64,000 bases of DNA from Pteria penguin. Its lineage: Eukaryota; Mollusca; Bivalvia; Pterioida; Pteriidae. This document shows positions 34,879-46,226 of this stretch, piece after piece (position 1 is the stretch's first letter; each line of letters begins with the position of its first letter). The DNA is taken from contig CM068590.1 in assembly GCA_035048485.1 (NCBI GenBank), positions 8,297,329 to 8,361,328 of the forward strand, in the 5' to 3' direction. A program made the translations under genes and the position numbers. Below the pieces are notes generated by a model, which ran no database searches, was not told the origin of the DNA, and saw only the letters and a list, made by a program, of their open reading frames with translations.

Positions 34879-35335
34879 CCAGTGTGGTCAGGGTTGGGAT
34901 CTAGGTTACGAGCTAAGCACCTTATCCACCAAGACAGAATACCAGTGTGGTCAGGGCTGGGATCTAGGTTACGAGCCAAGCACTTTATCCACCAAGACAG
35001 AATACCAGTGTGGTCAGGGCTGGGATCTAGGTTACGAGCCAAGCACCTTATCCACCAAGACAGAATACCAGTGGTCAGGGTTGGGATCTAGGTTACGAGC
35101 CAAGCACCTTATCCACCAAGACAGAATACCAGTGTGGTCAGGGCTGGTATCTAGGTTACGAGCCAAGCACCTTATCCACCAAGACAGAATACCAGTGTGG
35201 TCAGGGCTGGCATCTAGGTTACGAGCCAAGCACCTTATCCACCAAGACAGAAAACCAGTGTGGTCAGGCCAAGCACCTTATCCACTAAGACAGAATGCCA
35301 GTGTGCTCAGGGCTGGGATCTAGGTTATGTACTTA
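34879..35335. repeat. 63-bp SINE-head satellite, right part
   Basis: About seven units continue the array interrupted at 30569. The last two are shortened ('gtcaggccaagcacc'), and it ends 'ctaggttatgtacttatcca'. Confidence 0.9.
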
Positions 35336-35344
35336 TCCACTAAG

Positions 35345-35925
35345 CCATATCAGCTTCAATTTTCAATTAGAAATTTAATTTGGTCGTCATTTTAAAATAA
35401 GAAGAGTTTAAATTTCTATCAAAGCAAACTACATGTAGAATGCTGCATATTATTAAGAGGGCAATTTGCTGCAATCAGTAATTCAAAATGGCAGCGCCAT
35501 GTAGGAATTTTAATTTTCGTTTTAATTGCAACACAATTGCCATTTTAAATTTCATCCAGAATGGCTGATGGAAGTCATTTTGATTTTCATTGAACATGGA
35601 TGCCATTTTGATAAAAATCCAATATGGCTGCTGTTCTGAAATTCATTCTATATGGTCGTCATGGCAGCCATTTTAAACGATATCAACAATGGTTACTATT
35701 TTAAATTTCTTTCCATAATGACTGCTCTTTTAATTAAATCCAATATGACTGCCACTGCAGCCATTTTGATTTTCATTTAACATGGCTGCCGTGAATGAAA
35801 TCCACAATAGTTCCCATAGCAACCATATATTCTGCCAATGTGGCCATTTTGAATGAAATTCAATACAGCTGCTATTTTCTATCTATATGGCCACCATGGT
35901 AACCCTTTTGAATTTTATATGGGAT
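35345..35925. repeat. Degenerate 'atggctgccattttgaat' repeats
   Basis: Ten or more diverged copies of a unit of about 35-50 bp with 'atggc.gcc', 'ccattttgaatt' and 'aaatccaatatgg'. Confidence 0.7.
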
Positions 35926-36547
35926 AAACTAGCTACACATATGCTATATAATTTAGTTTAGGTCCTTTATAATCAGGAATGTTTAACAAATAAAGAAACA
36001 ATACTTTCATTTTTTTTCATTATACTATATATGTATAAAGTAATTTATTTCCATTTTTTATTGATTGCACATGAGTGTTTGTTTGATATGGATATAATAT
36101 TACAATAAGTATTCAATACAAGAACAAGTAATTAATATATACTGATAATAAATTGTAAATAAATATATATAATCCGTCTATAAATAATTATAAATAACAC
36201 TATCATTAAGGTGCCTAAAATGCCCAGTTTAGTAATATTAATTTTGAAGACGCATTTTGTGTTAAAAAGAATTTTTTTTTTTAATGATTGAAAATGCAAT
36301 GAATGTATTTCTATGTAATTTTTTTTTTCTTTTTGGTCATGGAAGCAAATACATGCAGTATATTTTAAGTTTTTGGTTAGAAATCAAATTGACATTATAC
36401 AAAACTATTGTCATGGTCATGACTCTTTATCAATTTTAAATTTCATATCTGGGCTTCTTTTCTTTATGTAGAGCACAATTTCTTTCAAATGCACTAATGA
36501 TAGAATGATCAAAAGGAAACCTATTTAAAAGCATGATGAATATCCAT
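35926..36547. other. AT-rich intergenic stretch
   Basis: Very AT-rich. No feature recognised. Confidence 0.4.
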
Positions 36548-36778
36548 GATTTTTGTTGCACATTTCCCATCTTTATGATTTTTGTTGCTATAACTGGGCA
36601 CATTTCCCATCTTTATGATTTTTGTTGCTATAACTGGGCACATTTCCCATCTTTATGATTTTTGTTGCTATAACTGGGCACATTTCCCATATTTATGATT
36701 TTTGTTGCTATAACTGGGCACATTTCCCATCTTAACGATTTTTGTTGCTATAGCTGGGCACATTTTCCATCTTATTAT
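36548..36778. repeat. 40-bp tandem repeat, about 5.5 copies
   Basis: The unit is 'cacatttcccatctttatga' then 'tttttgttgctataactggg', period 40 bp (36601 to 36641). The last units carry a few substitutions. Confidence 0.92.
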
Positions 36779-38484
36779 GATAGTGTTCTCTCTTAGTAAT
36801 TTAGCATTCAATTGATCATTCAAACATCATACACTCATTCCTCTCTGGCCAGAGACTCACTATAACTAGTATACCATTATATATTATATTTTATTAAATT
36901 AACAACATTTCCTCGATTTTCACCGGTGGTAATTCTGATCTGCCTCATACTTCTCATCATTTATTTTTCCATGGATCTGTAAATGCAAACAACCAGAGTT
37001 TCATGGATGAAACTGATCTTCTACTGTTATCTGTTTGTAATCAAACTGTTTAAATGAGATAGTGGTAATTAAAATTAGAGGGGCCCATCTTTGGTTTATT
37101 TCATTATACCAGAAACAAGTGCTTTAAATTCCCATAATGTGTCTATAAATTAATAATAATGATGATGTCCAGGACCATAGCTGCTGTGAAATCATTCCAA
37201 CCAAATGTACATTTCTTGTACCTTTATGTCAAGTTTGTTCAATTCCATGCAATAGTATAGGAGAACAAGCTGTATGTATAAAATAAAGTGCAATTTGTCT
37301 CCACAGAATATGCTCCTTTTTTCGCTCATCTAGCAGTACGAGACTTATGGTAAGTTTGACCCAAATCCATGCAACAGTGTATGAGATGAAATGCAAGACT
37401 ATCACAGAAAGAAGAACATAGTTAACACTTAATGCTCCCAAGTCATACAGCTGTCTTAACAGCCAATTTGAATATTTTAAAGTCATTCATCCCTAGCAGT
37501 GAAACATTATCTTTTTTTAAAATTCATTCTAGCAAGATAAAGTCACCTAAAATAAATAAAGCAATCATGGAAAGAAATCGCACACTTTCTATCAGTAAGT
37601 ATTTCGCTGATTATTGCTGTTTTACTTCCAAACACCTAGATTTACTTCTTTTCAGATTATTATCATTATTATTATTATCATTATTATTTATTTATTCCTT
37701 TATTTATATATTTTGTATCGTGGAAATATAAAGTTGAAATGTAGAGTAAACAAGCAAATTCAGAGATTTAAGGTCCCCCGCTTTTGGGGTTCTATCATTA
37801 AGGATACATTGAAGTAGGTCAAAGAGACAGACATGCCAAATATGAAGGCTGTATGTCTTACGGTCAAAAAGTTATGACCAAGGTGAAAGTTTATGTGACA
37901 GACAGACAGACAGACGAATGAAATTTAATGAGAATTCTTCAAGTTACTTTTCATGTTATAGTCCCATTTTTACATATGCCCTATAACTATAATTATGATG
38001 GATTCAAAACATTATACCCTATATTGTATAATTTAGGAATTTATCTTTAAATATTCATGAAAAAAATAGGATAGAACTGTCAAAATTTATGTAAACTTTC
38101 ATTCAAATATGACAACTCAATTTTACCTTACTTTACACATCTTTCTTATTTATCATACTAAGAACAGAAAAATTCATTAAAAAACCACAGGTCTTTGAAT
38201 TAGTTTTCAATTTAAATGGTAAATTTCTCCGGTAAATGTACGGGAGAAAACAGAAGACATCTGACAAAAAATAATAATGTTATTGTAATCAAATTTAATC
38301 AGGATTTTGACAGTTTTGATCTTAATTACAATATGCACTTTTGCATCATGACTAATTATTAAAGAGTAAGTTTATTTTGGGTTATAGCCTAATAAAAGAA
38401 CATTACCTTCTTTGTCATCTAATCCAATAAATCAGATACATTAAATACTTCTGAATCATCACCATTATGAAAACTTTTATTGAA
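36779..38484. other. Intergenic, with one dispersed-repeat fragment
   Basis: At about 37796-37916 the stretch 'aggtcaaagagacagacatg' through 'ttatgaccaaggtgaaagtt' and '(gaca)n' is a typical molluscan dispersed-repeat end. A (ATT)n-like stretch lies at about 37656-37690. No gene supported. Confidence 0.45.
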
Positions 38485-39327
38485 AATTGTAACAACTAGA
38501 TCATAAATTGTAACCACTAGATCATAAATTGTAACAACTAGATCATAAATTGTAACCACTAGATCATAAATTGTAACCACTAGATCATAAATTGTAACCA
38601 CTAGATCATAAATTGTAACCACTAGATCATAAATTGTAACAACTAGATCATAAATTGTAACAACTAGATCATAAATTGTAACCACTAGATCATAAATTGT
38701 AACAACTAGATCATAAATTGTAACCACTAGATCATAAATTGTAACCACTAGATCATAAATTGTAACCACTAGATCATAAATTGTAACCACTAGATCATAA
38801 ATTGTAACCACTAGATCATAAATTGTAACAACTAGATCATAAATTGTAACAACTAGATCATAAATTGTAACAACTAGATCATAAATTGTAACCACTAGAT
38901 CATAAATTGTAACCACTAGATCATAAATTGTAACCACTAGATCATAAATTGTAACCACTAGATCATAAATTGTAACCACTAGATCATAAATTGTAACCAC
39001 TAGATCATAAATTGTAACCACTAGATCATAAATTGTAACCACTAGATCATAAATTGTAACCACTAGATCATAAATTGTAACAACTAGATCATAAATTGTA
39101 ACAACTAGATCATAAATTGTAACCACTAGATCATAAATTGTAACCACTAGATCATAAATTGTAACCACTAGATCATAAATTGTAACCACTAGATCATAAA
39201 TTGTAACCACTAGATCATAAATTGTAACAACTAGATCATAAATTGTAACCACTAGATCATAAATTGTAACCACTAGATCATAAATTGTAACCACTAGATC
39301 ATAAATTGTAACCACTAGATCATAAAT
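38485..39327. repeat. 21-bp satellite, 40 units, nearly uniform
   Basis: The unit is 'gtaaccactagatcataaat' plus 't'. Forty units follow with one variable site, A or C in 'aac[a/c]actag': I count 11 A units and 29 C units, and see no other change or indel. The minus strand therefore reads a 298-codon frame of 'VVTIYDL' repeats with no codon difference except a synonymous one. I regard this as a recent satellite and not a gene. Confidence 0.95.
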
Positions 39328-40199
39328 GAAGATACCGGGGATAATCTAATTAACAGCTAGCTTGTAGTTACTGTCTATATTTCAATTCATACAAGAATTT
39401 TTCCATATTAAAAACTTAGTTGGACAGGTTACTTTTTCATTCACATTCCATTGTGTCATCTATTGTTTACATCCAAATAATAAATTTTTGCATCAGCAAG
39501 TGTGGCAAAAGGCCTGCAGCAAGTGAACATTCTTTCATTAAAATTTTCGATGATTTCTATTTTCAGATTTTGGTAATTCCAACAGTAATGAATTATGAGG
39601 AAATCAGAAGGAAGAAATTATGCAAAATATCACTTGCTACCAGATAGATTTTTATCAAACATCAGTTTAATTGTAAAAGTGAAAGACATAATTAAATATG
39701 AGTAAGAAGTAGCTACTAAAGACAGTATGACTGGATGGCAAAGCAAATTAGAAAAAAGGTAAAGGTCACAAGGTCAAAAGTCAATTGAAAGCTCTGGTCA
39801 GAAAGAACCTATATGTAAGTAACAAATGATATAGCTAAAATTAAAGTTTAAAAAGTGAGCCGAAGTCACTAGCTCAAAGTCATGGCATGATATGAAAGCT
39901 CTGGTCATAAGGAATTTATGTTTGAAGTATTATGTTTATACCCCTCTAAGCTGATGAGTTTTTGCTTCAAACAGAAATCTAATCATTTTGCTTTAACCAG
40001 AAACTTAACCAAAATGTTGACGGACAGTCATCCAGATAGACGGACATAGCCAATCTATAGACCACAATTGCTTTGCAATCTGTCCAAATAATTTCAAATT
40101 TTACCAATATCAATCAGTTCCATCTATGGGAAATTAAGACACAAGTTGTATGCTTGGGTCTGTCAGTTAGACTCAAAATAAGATATAAGGGATTTAAAT
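39328..40199. other. Intergenic, dispersed-repeat fragment
   Basis: 39760-40090 contains 'aaaggtcacaaggtcaaaag', 'gaaagctctggtca.aaggaa' twice and 'gacggacagtcatccagata', an old dispersed repeat. No gene supported. Confidence 0.45.
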
Positions 40200-40383
40200 A
40201 TTATTTCTCCTATGAAGTTATCATTCTGTGGTGTTATTATTTCTCCTATGAAGTTATCATTCTGTGGTGTTATTATTTCTCCTATGAAGTTACCATTCTG
40301 TGGTGTTATTATTTCTCCTATGAAGTTATCATTCTGTGGTGTTATTATTTCTCCTATGAAATTATCATTCTGTGGTGATAATT
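40200..40383. repeat. 36-bp tandem repeat, 5 copies
   Basis: The unit is 'attatttctcctatgaagtt' then 'atcattctgtggtgtt'. ORFs on both strands arise from the 12-codon period. Confidence 0.94.
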
Positions 40384-40982
40384 TCCCTACCAAATCTTTA
40401 AATAGTCAAAGTACTTTTATCTCATTATGATTTCTATCAAATTTGGTATAATAACCTTTTTGCCAATTTTACATGATGTAAGGGACGATACCAGAAAAAT
40501 GTAAAATTACCGCTTACATTTGCGTCAAATTATTATGACGTCACATTCCAAGCGTTTACGTCATAGTGAAAATTCCGGTAAAAAGTGGTTTGTCCTGTGT
40601 AAGAGTCCCCTTGCATCATTTAAAATTGGAAAAAGATCTATTAACTTAAGACAGAAATAAGTTCAATAGAAATATACATATATAATGTATCAGATTGAAC
40701 TGTATAGGTTTCTTGATGATTAATTTAAAAAGAAAATTTTAAACTTTTTGGCACATAGATTTTGTGTTGCTTTTTGTTTGAAAATCATCAGAATATGATA
40801 AAAAAAAGATAAACTATGAAAATAACAAAAATATTGATATTTATTGTAAAAATATCGAATTATACCTATCTAAATTAAAGTGAAAATTTGTACACTTATG
40901 ATACAAAAAAAAATATGTTATGACATCACATGGGTATGAATGACATTAAAGGTGGAATATCTTGAGAAACCAGAATTTATAT
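40384..40982. other. Intergenic, no gene
   Basis: AT-rich. Contains 'attatgacgtcacattcc' near 40530; the palindromic TGACGTCA core is a CRE-like site but may be chance. Confidence 0.35.
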
Positions 40983-41090
40983 CATGTCGCTTTCAACAAT
41001 TTTTTAATTATACGATGACATGAAAGGAGGAGGTGAACAACCTCTATACTTCGTGGTGCAACTCGGGAATTGAACCATTTGTGTTAAACC
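40983..41090 (-). mobile_element. SINE2 fragment
   Basis: 'gtcgctttcaacaat' then 'gaaaggaggaggtgaacaac' then 'cgggaattgaacc' corresponds to the SINE2 body and a decayed B box; the head is mostly lost. Confidence 0.7.
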
Positions 41091-41113
41091 AATGCCTCAG
41101 AATAATTGGTATA

Positions 41114-41725
41114 GGTTAATGAGAGACAGTGTAGTGCTAATATGTGTTATATGTGATGGGTGCAGTCACTCTAGTTAATGATAGACAGCGTAGTGCTAAC
41201 AATGTGTTATATGTGATGGGTGCAGTCACTCTAGTTAATGAGAGACAGTGCAGTGCTAACAATGTGTTGCGTGATGGGTGCATTTACTATAATTAATGAA
41301 AGGCAGCGAAGTGCTAACAATGTGCTATATGTGATGGGTGCAGTCACTCTAGTTAATGAGAGACAGCGTAGTGCTAACAATGCGTTATATGTGATGGGTG
41401 CATTTACTATAGTTAATGAGAGGCAGCATAGTGCTAACAATGTGTTATATGTAATGGTTGCATTCACTATATAGTTAATGAGTTGGTAGGTTAGTTGATT
41501 GGTGTTTTACATCGCTTTCAACAATATTTCAGTTATATCGCAACATGGAAGCAGGAATGAGGTAACCAACCTCTTAAACGTAATGGCACAATCAGGGAAT
41601 CGAACCAGGATTGTTGCTGCCTCAAGTCAAGCACTTAACCACTACACCAAGCCTGCCCCTATAATTAATGAGAGGCATTGTAGTGCTAACAATGTGTTAT
41701 ATGTTATGAATGCAGTCACATGCAA
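41114..41725. repeat. 60-bp tandem repeat, about 7 copies, split by a SINE
   Basis: The unit is 'ttaatgagagacagtgtagt' then 'gctaacaatgtgttatatgt' then 'gatgggtgcagtcactctag'. Six units precede the SINE at 41483-41660, and one follows it. ORFs here are periodic artefacts. Confidence 0.9.
41483..41660 (-). mobile_element. SINE2, full length, with target duplication
   Basis: On the minus strand it starts 'aggggcaggcttggtgtagt', continues 'ggttaagtgcttgacttgag', has the B-box-like 'ggttcgattccc', and ends 'gtaaaacaccaatcaactaa'. About 178 bp. It is flanked by 'atagttaatgag' and 'ataattaatgag', a 12-bp duplication with one change. The head resembles a tRNA with A and B boxes for RNA polymerase III. 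Confidence 0.9.
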
Positions 41726-42416
41726 GCAGGTTACCTTAAAGATAGTGGAACAATTAAGGAATAGACCAGGAAACCCTGCACAGAATGTCAAGCTCTTCAC
41801 TAACATACCCTTTTAGTGAGGCTCTAGATCTACAGAATACACTGATCTACTTTACAGCATAGAAAGCGATGTTTGGTGGACTTCTGATTGTTATGATTAT
41901 GACGTCATAATCAAATGTCCGACTTGTTTAACCTTGCGTGACGTCATCATAGTCGTATTTTGCGCTAAAGTATGTAACATTTGACTAAAGTGGATCAGTG
42001 TATTATCACACAGCTGACAATTCAACAGACATTTCATAACCTACCAGTTCTGGACTCCTTTTAATTGCATGCTCTGGTTTCCTTCTTGGATTTTATTTGT
42101 TTTCATTTGGGATCCCAATGGTTTCTACAATGAGAAGATATTTCAATCCAATATTCAAGTAAAAAGATTGTGGGTTAGGATCAGGACCTAACGTCAAGAC
42201 TTCATGCTGGAACTCAGTGTCCTGAATATGTCCAAACATTGAAAATGACAAGCAGCTCATTGCACAGATTCTCAGATTTGATAATATCGATGAAATGGTG
42301 TTAAACAAATATAGTTCAAGGTAATAACTACTTCAAATTTTTATAAAATGACAATTTTTTTTTACATTTAAGCCTATATGGAGTTTGACTATTGTTGAAA
42401 CAAAAACTGTCCTTAC

Positions 42417-42498
42417 CACTATGGCCATAGACTTTTCATTATTTATCCCTCCGCGGAGATGATCCATCGTTGGTCTCATCATCATTCTCATGTCACAT
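42417..42498 (-). other. Candidate cassette exon X1
   Basis: The acceptor 'attgttgtatatag' is followed by 'atgtgacatgagaatgatga', and the exon ends at donor 'catagtg|gtaaggac'. Length 82 nt. It shares its first half with the C-type exon at 43183 but lacks the usual 'catcctctcatag' end. One frame (starting at the second base) is open throughout and beyond. Confidence 0.5.
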
Positions 42499-42968
42499 CT
42501 ATATACAACAATTATATAACTATATAAGTATTGAAAATTGAAACATATGGGTCAACTCTCCGTTTAGATTTGAACTAAAACAAAGGACTTAAGAGTTTTT
42601 ACCACATGGTCCATAGATTTGGTTGGAGAATGTCCCATACATCATCGAGTTGCTTTTTCAAAAAATACAGATTGAATTTTTTTCTATTTACACACAAACT
42701 AAAAATCCTAAAGATCTATTTTCAATTAAGGAAATCCCCTTCTTTTAATATGGAAATTCCCCCTTTGATAAATATAATCTAAGTCAGTGCTTCAGTGACA
42801 ACAAATTCTTACATATAGTCCTGTGATTCCATAAAACCTCCATGGAAACCCACAACAAATATTTAATAACATAATTTAGCAATAAAGCACCAAAGTTGGA
42901 ACATGATCATATGCCACAGAAACACACAGTCAAAACCAATATCGTATTAAAATGATATTGATATATCC

Positions 42969-43043
42969 CTATGAGATGATGTGAGACTGCAGGTACTCCT
43001 CTCTGGGTGTGGGAATTGCCCATCCATCGCTCTCATGTCATGC
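42969..43043 (-). other. Candidate cassette exon X2 (type A), donor mutated
   Basis: The acceptor 'atttctctacag' precedes 'gcatgacatgagagcgatgg'. The 75-nt body ends 'catcatctcatag', but the next bases are 'ggatat' where sister copies have 'gtat', so the donor GT is lost. One frame is open from end to end. Confidence 0.55.
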
Positions 43044-43182
43044 CTGTAGAGAAATACAACATCAAAATTAGTATAAAGCAAAAGATATGACTCATCTGAT
43101 TAAATTTTATAATGCACAATACGAAATTAATGCAAAGTTCCATATGTCCTATAATAACACATATAAAAGAAGATATCAATAC

Positions 43183-43266
43183 CTATGAGAGGATGGGATG
43201 CCACTGGTCTTCATCCATCCGCGGCGATGATCCATCGTTGGCCTCATCATCATTCTCATATTGCAT
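43183..43266 (-). other. Candidate cassette exon X3 (type C)
   Basis: 84 nt. It begins 'atgcaatatgagaatgatga' after 'ttcctatatatag' and ends 'cccatcctctcatag|gtattg'. A middle block 'ccaacgatggatcatcgccg' distinguishes type C. It is the upstream partner of X2, with an intron of about 139 bp. Confidence 0.55.
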
Positions 43267-43382
43267 CTATATATAGGAAAACACAACTTTTTAATATATT
43301 AAAGTGGCAATTTTATGGTGTGTCTCACCCAACTTTAACCACAGTATTAAAGTTTGATCTACAGTAACAATGTCCTGTAAAC

Positions 43383-43655
43383 TGACTGATTTTTGCTTTA
43401 CGTCACACCACGAATATTTCACGTATATGGTGACGGCATCTGCCTGATGCGGGGCATACAAATTTTGACCTTTGCAACGGACCCACCCAAAGCAGTGAGG
43501 GATCTTTAACGTGCCATGCATACCACGACACGGGGCCTCGCTTTTTACTGTATCTTTCAAAAGACAGGACACCGGCATGGCCAAAGCGGGAATCGAACCC
43601 CGGTCTTCCGATTAGGAGTCCAGCGCGATACCATGCACTAGGCCACGCTGGCTTC
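43383..43655 (-). mobile_element. SINE1 (head b), full length, 10-bp target duplication
   Basis: Minus strand: the head has A-box-like 'gtggcctagtg' and B-box-like 'ggggttcgattcccg'. The body has 'gacacggggcctcg' inverse, 'agatccctcactgctttggg', 'gatgccgtcaccatatacgt', and ends 'aaagcaaaaatcagtca'. It is flanked by perfect 'tcctgtaaac' (43373-43382 and 43656-43665). The head differs from the head-a copies. Confidence 0.92.
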
Positions 43656-44052
43656 TCCTGTAAACAAAATTTAAAAACAAATTTGTACTATCAATACAAC
43701 TGCTATATACTATTGATTTAAATAATATCTATCAGTCAAAGTCCAGCGAGTGCAAAATTTCTAAATTTTTACAGGACAATTGTCTGGTAAAGCTTCATGT
43801 TTCAATGACATATAGTGAAAGTTTTACCCGACCAAGACAATTTGTACCAAAAATGTCAGTCGGTTTAGTGGGTTTCAGACAATGAAGTAACAACTTCAAG
43901 GTAATCACTATTAGCCCATGGCTAAATTTGTTAATATCAGGAATACTTCTAATATTGATTTTGTACTTTACATATGGGTCAACTCTGACCTCTTAGATTT
44001 GAACTAAAACAAGGTACTCAAAGGGTTTACCACATGTTCCATATATTTGGTT

Positions 44053-44137
44053 GGACATCGGCATGACCAGAGCGGGAATCGAACCCCAGAATCCTGATCA
44101 GGAGTCCAGCGCGATACCACTAGGCCACGTTGGCTTT
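44053..44137 (-). mobile_element. SINE1 head b, isolated
   Basis: The minus-strand 'aagccaacgtggcctagtgg' through 'ggggttcgattcccgctctg' and 'gtcatgccgatgtcc' is the tRNA-like head and first body bases only. A 3' truncation is unusual for a SINE. Confidence 0.8.
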
Positions 44138-44333
44138 GGATTCCTAAGAAAGAAGACCAGGACCTGATAACTATACCTGCTTTGCTACTACTTTATTAAT
44201 GGCAGTGTCTGTGTTAAGAAGCACTTTGCAGTAGATTATACAAAATAAATGAATAAAATCGATTAATCAATCGAACAGTATTTTCAGTTAATCAATTATT
44301 CTTTTCTCACCGATTCCCAACATTAATATATAC

Positions 44334-44408
44334 CTATGAGATGATGTGAGACTGCAGGTACTCCTCTCTGGGCATGGGAATTGCCCATCCATCGCTCTCA
44401 TGTCATGC
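44334..44408 (-). other. Candidate cassette exon X4 (type A)
   Basis: 75 nt between 'atttctctacag' and 'catag|gtatatat'. Body and flanking 80 bp are nearly the same as at 42969-43090, including the intron sequence 'ttgatgttgtatttctctac'. Here the donor is intact. Confidence 0.6.
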
Positions 44409-44703
44409 CTGTAGAGAAATACAACATCAAAATTAGTATAAAGCAAAAGATACCATAATGAATATCAGAACATATATGTACAGAAATTAATTTGGTGCAC
44501 CATATGCGCATTTTGACAGCTTATTTCTCTTCAGTGCCTCCAAGACCCAAACTATATCTGAAGAGCAAACTCACCAACAAATTGATCAAAGTAAAAGCAG
44601 AATAACATTTATGGACAGAGCTATGCAAGAGAAAGATTGTTTATTTGATGGAATCATATAGCATTTTAAACAAGTGTAGGACAGAATTCTCTTTATTCGA
44701 ATA

Positions 44704-45838
44704 CAGTCGAACTTCGATAACTCGAACGTCGAAAACTCGAAAACCCCAGGAAACTTCAAGTCATTTAACGGTCCTAATAACATTTCAAATATTTTAATGT
44801 TATTTGCCTTCTCAAACTCAAACTTCTGAAACTTGAATACCCCCGAAAACTCGAAGTAATTTTCAACTCCCAATGACAAATTTGTACTTAATTCTACCAT
44901 CGAAAACTCATAGCATCTTACCATCGGAAACTCGAAGCAAATAACAGGATAGAATGCAATTGGCTTCTTTACACAGCGATTAAAATTACACAGTTGTGTG
45001 CGTTCAAACTTTATAGATTTATACGTCCCTGTTAGTAATAAAACAATCAGCTAGGGTATCAACGTTATTATCTATAGATGATTTATTTGACTTTTAACAA
45101 CCGTAATTATGAAAGAAGGTTTTTAAAAACTGCTAATGGTGAAAAATGTCTTAAATCATACAAGCTGCGAATTTTAATCAGTTATCAGCAATAAAGAACT
45201 TCATCTAAGATACTGAAGCAGGCCCCCGACATCATTATACAGTATCAAAGCCGATAGAATGGCGTTATAAGGGCAGATATCCATGATATACATTTTTATT
45301 AGTCTTATTAAATATTTGGTGACATTTTTTGTTTGTTTGTTTGATTATTGTTTTACGTCACTCCACGAATATTTCACGTATATGGTGACGGCATCTGCCT
45401 GATGCATTGCATACAAATTTGGACCTTTGCAACGGACCCACCCGAAGCAGTGAGGGATCTTTTACGTGCCATGCCTACCGTGACACGGGACCTCGGTTTT
45501 TACTGTCTCATCCGAAAGACAGAACACCGGTGTGCCCTGGGCGGGAGTCAAACCCGCGACCTCTCGATCACGAACCGAGCACCTTATCCACTAGGCCACA
45601 CCGGCTTTTGGTGACATTTGACATGATTTACATTTAAATTGAAAAAATTGAGAATATTATATCTTCTTTATGCTATTTTTAGTACAACAGTAGTACAAAA
45701 CGTACGTAGGTAATAAAATTCAATCTTTTCCCTTCTAATTTCCCACGAATTTCCGCAACTTAATCCATAACTGGAACGTACCGAAACTCGAAGTGATTTC
45801 GTAGGTCCCAAGTCCTTCGAGTTATCGCAGTTCAACTG
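44704..45838. mobile_element. pogo/Tigger-like MITE with TA target duplication, carrying a SINE
   Basis: The left end 'cagtcgaacttcgataactc' and right end (inverse) 'cagttgaactgcgataactc' are inverted repeats flanked by TA. Sub-terminal 'actcgaa' motifs recur inside. No transposase ORF. The SINE at 45328-45606 is inside; without it and one copy of its duplication the element is about 843 bp. The TIR type is typical of the pogo branch of Tc1/mariner. Confidence 0.85.
45328..45606 (-). mobile_element. SINE1 (head a), full length, 13-bp target duplication
   Basis: Minus strand: 'gccggtgtggcctagtggat' then 'aaggtgctcggttcgtgatc', B-box-like 'gggtttgactcccg', then the body 'acaccggtgttctgtctttc' to 'gtgacgtaaaacaataatca'. 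It is flanked by 'tttggtgacattt' on both sides (45315-45327 and 45607-45619). This copy is the best reference for SINE1 head a. Confidence 0.93.
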
Positions 45839-45895
45839 TATGTCCCGGCCTTGACCAGACTTTTAAACTGTTTTTGATAAAAATGATGTCTATAC

Positions 45896-45970
45896 CTATG
45901 AGAGGATAGGGTGCAGCAGGTACTCCTCTCTGGGCATAAGAATTGCCCATCCATCGCTCTCATGTCATAT
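45896..45970 (-). other. Candidate cassette exon X5 (type A)
   Basis: 75 nt; acceptor 'gtctttgttgtatacag', donor 'catag|gtatag'. The 3' half reads 'ctgctgcaccctatcctctc', closer to type B than other A exons, as if converted. One frame is open throughout. Confidence 0.6.
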
Positions 45971-46147
45971 CTGTATACAACAAAGACAAATGTAGTATTG
46001 ATAACAGTACAAAAGATACAACTTATTTGATTCAAATGAGCTTTATATAGTTAAGAAAAAATAAAGCAGATTTCTGTATATTCTAGAATTTTATAAGACA
46101 AAGCTTTGGTAATAATAAGCCGATTTAGATAAAAATGACATGCATAC

Positions 46148-46226
46148 CTATGAGAGGATGGGGTGCTGCTGGACTTCTTTGTCCCTCTGCCATAGGGATC
46201 GTCTCATCATCATTCTCATGTTGTGT
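46148..46226 (-). other. Candidate cassette exon X6 (type B)
   Basis: 79 nt; acceptor 'tctttttgttgtatatag', donor 'catag|gtatgcatg'. Body 'acacaacatgagaatgatga' to 'cccatcctctcatag'. The first frame is open and reads an acidic start 'THENDDETIPMAEG'-like followed by 'PAAPHPLI'. 79 nt is not a multiple of three, so joining it directly to the next A exon runs into a stop. Confidence 0.6.

Noticed and set aside
38419..39315. 298-codon minus ORF of VVTIYDL repeats
   Set aside because: A 21-bp satellite without stops. Uniformity at the DNA level, not selection on protein, explains it.
38485..39327. CRISPR-like array
   Set aside because: The units are contiguous with no spacers, and the sequence is eukaryotic.
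40530..41930. TGACGTCA sites near 40530, 41905 and 41940 as regulatory elements
   Set aside because: Eight-base palindromes without a nearby promoter or gene; chance or repeat-borne copies are sufficient.
46148..46226. Exon B as a C/D-box small nucleolar RNA, because of 'atgatga'
   Set aside because: There is no D box (CUGA) near the 3' end, no terminal stem, and the block is bounded by splice sites.
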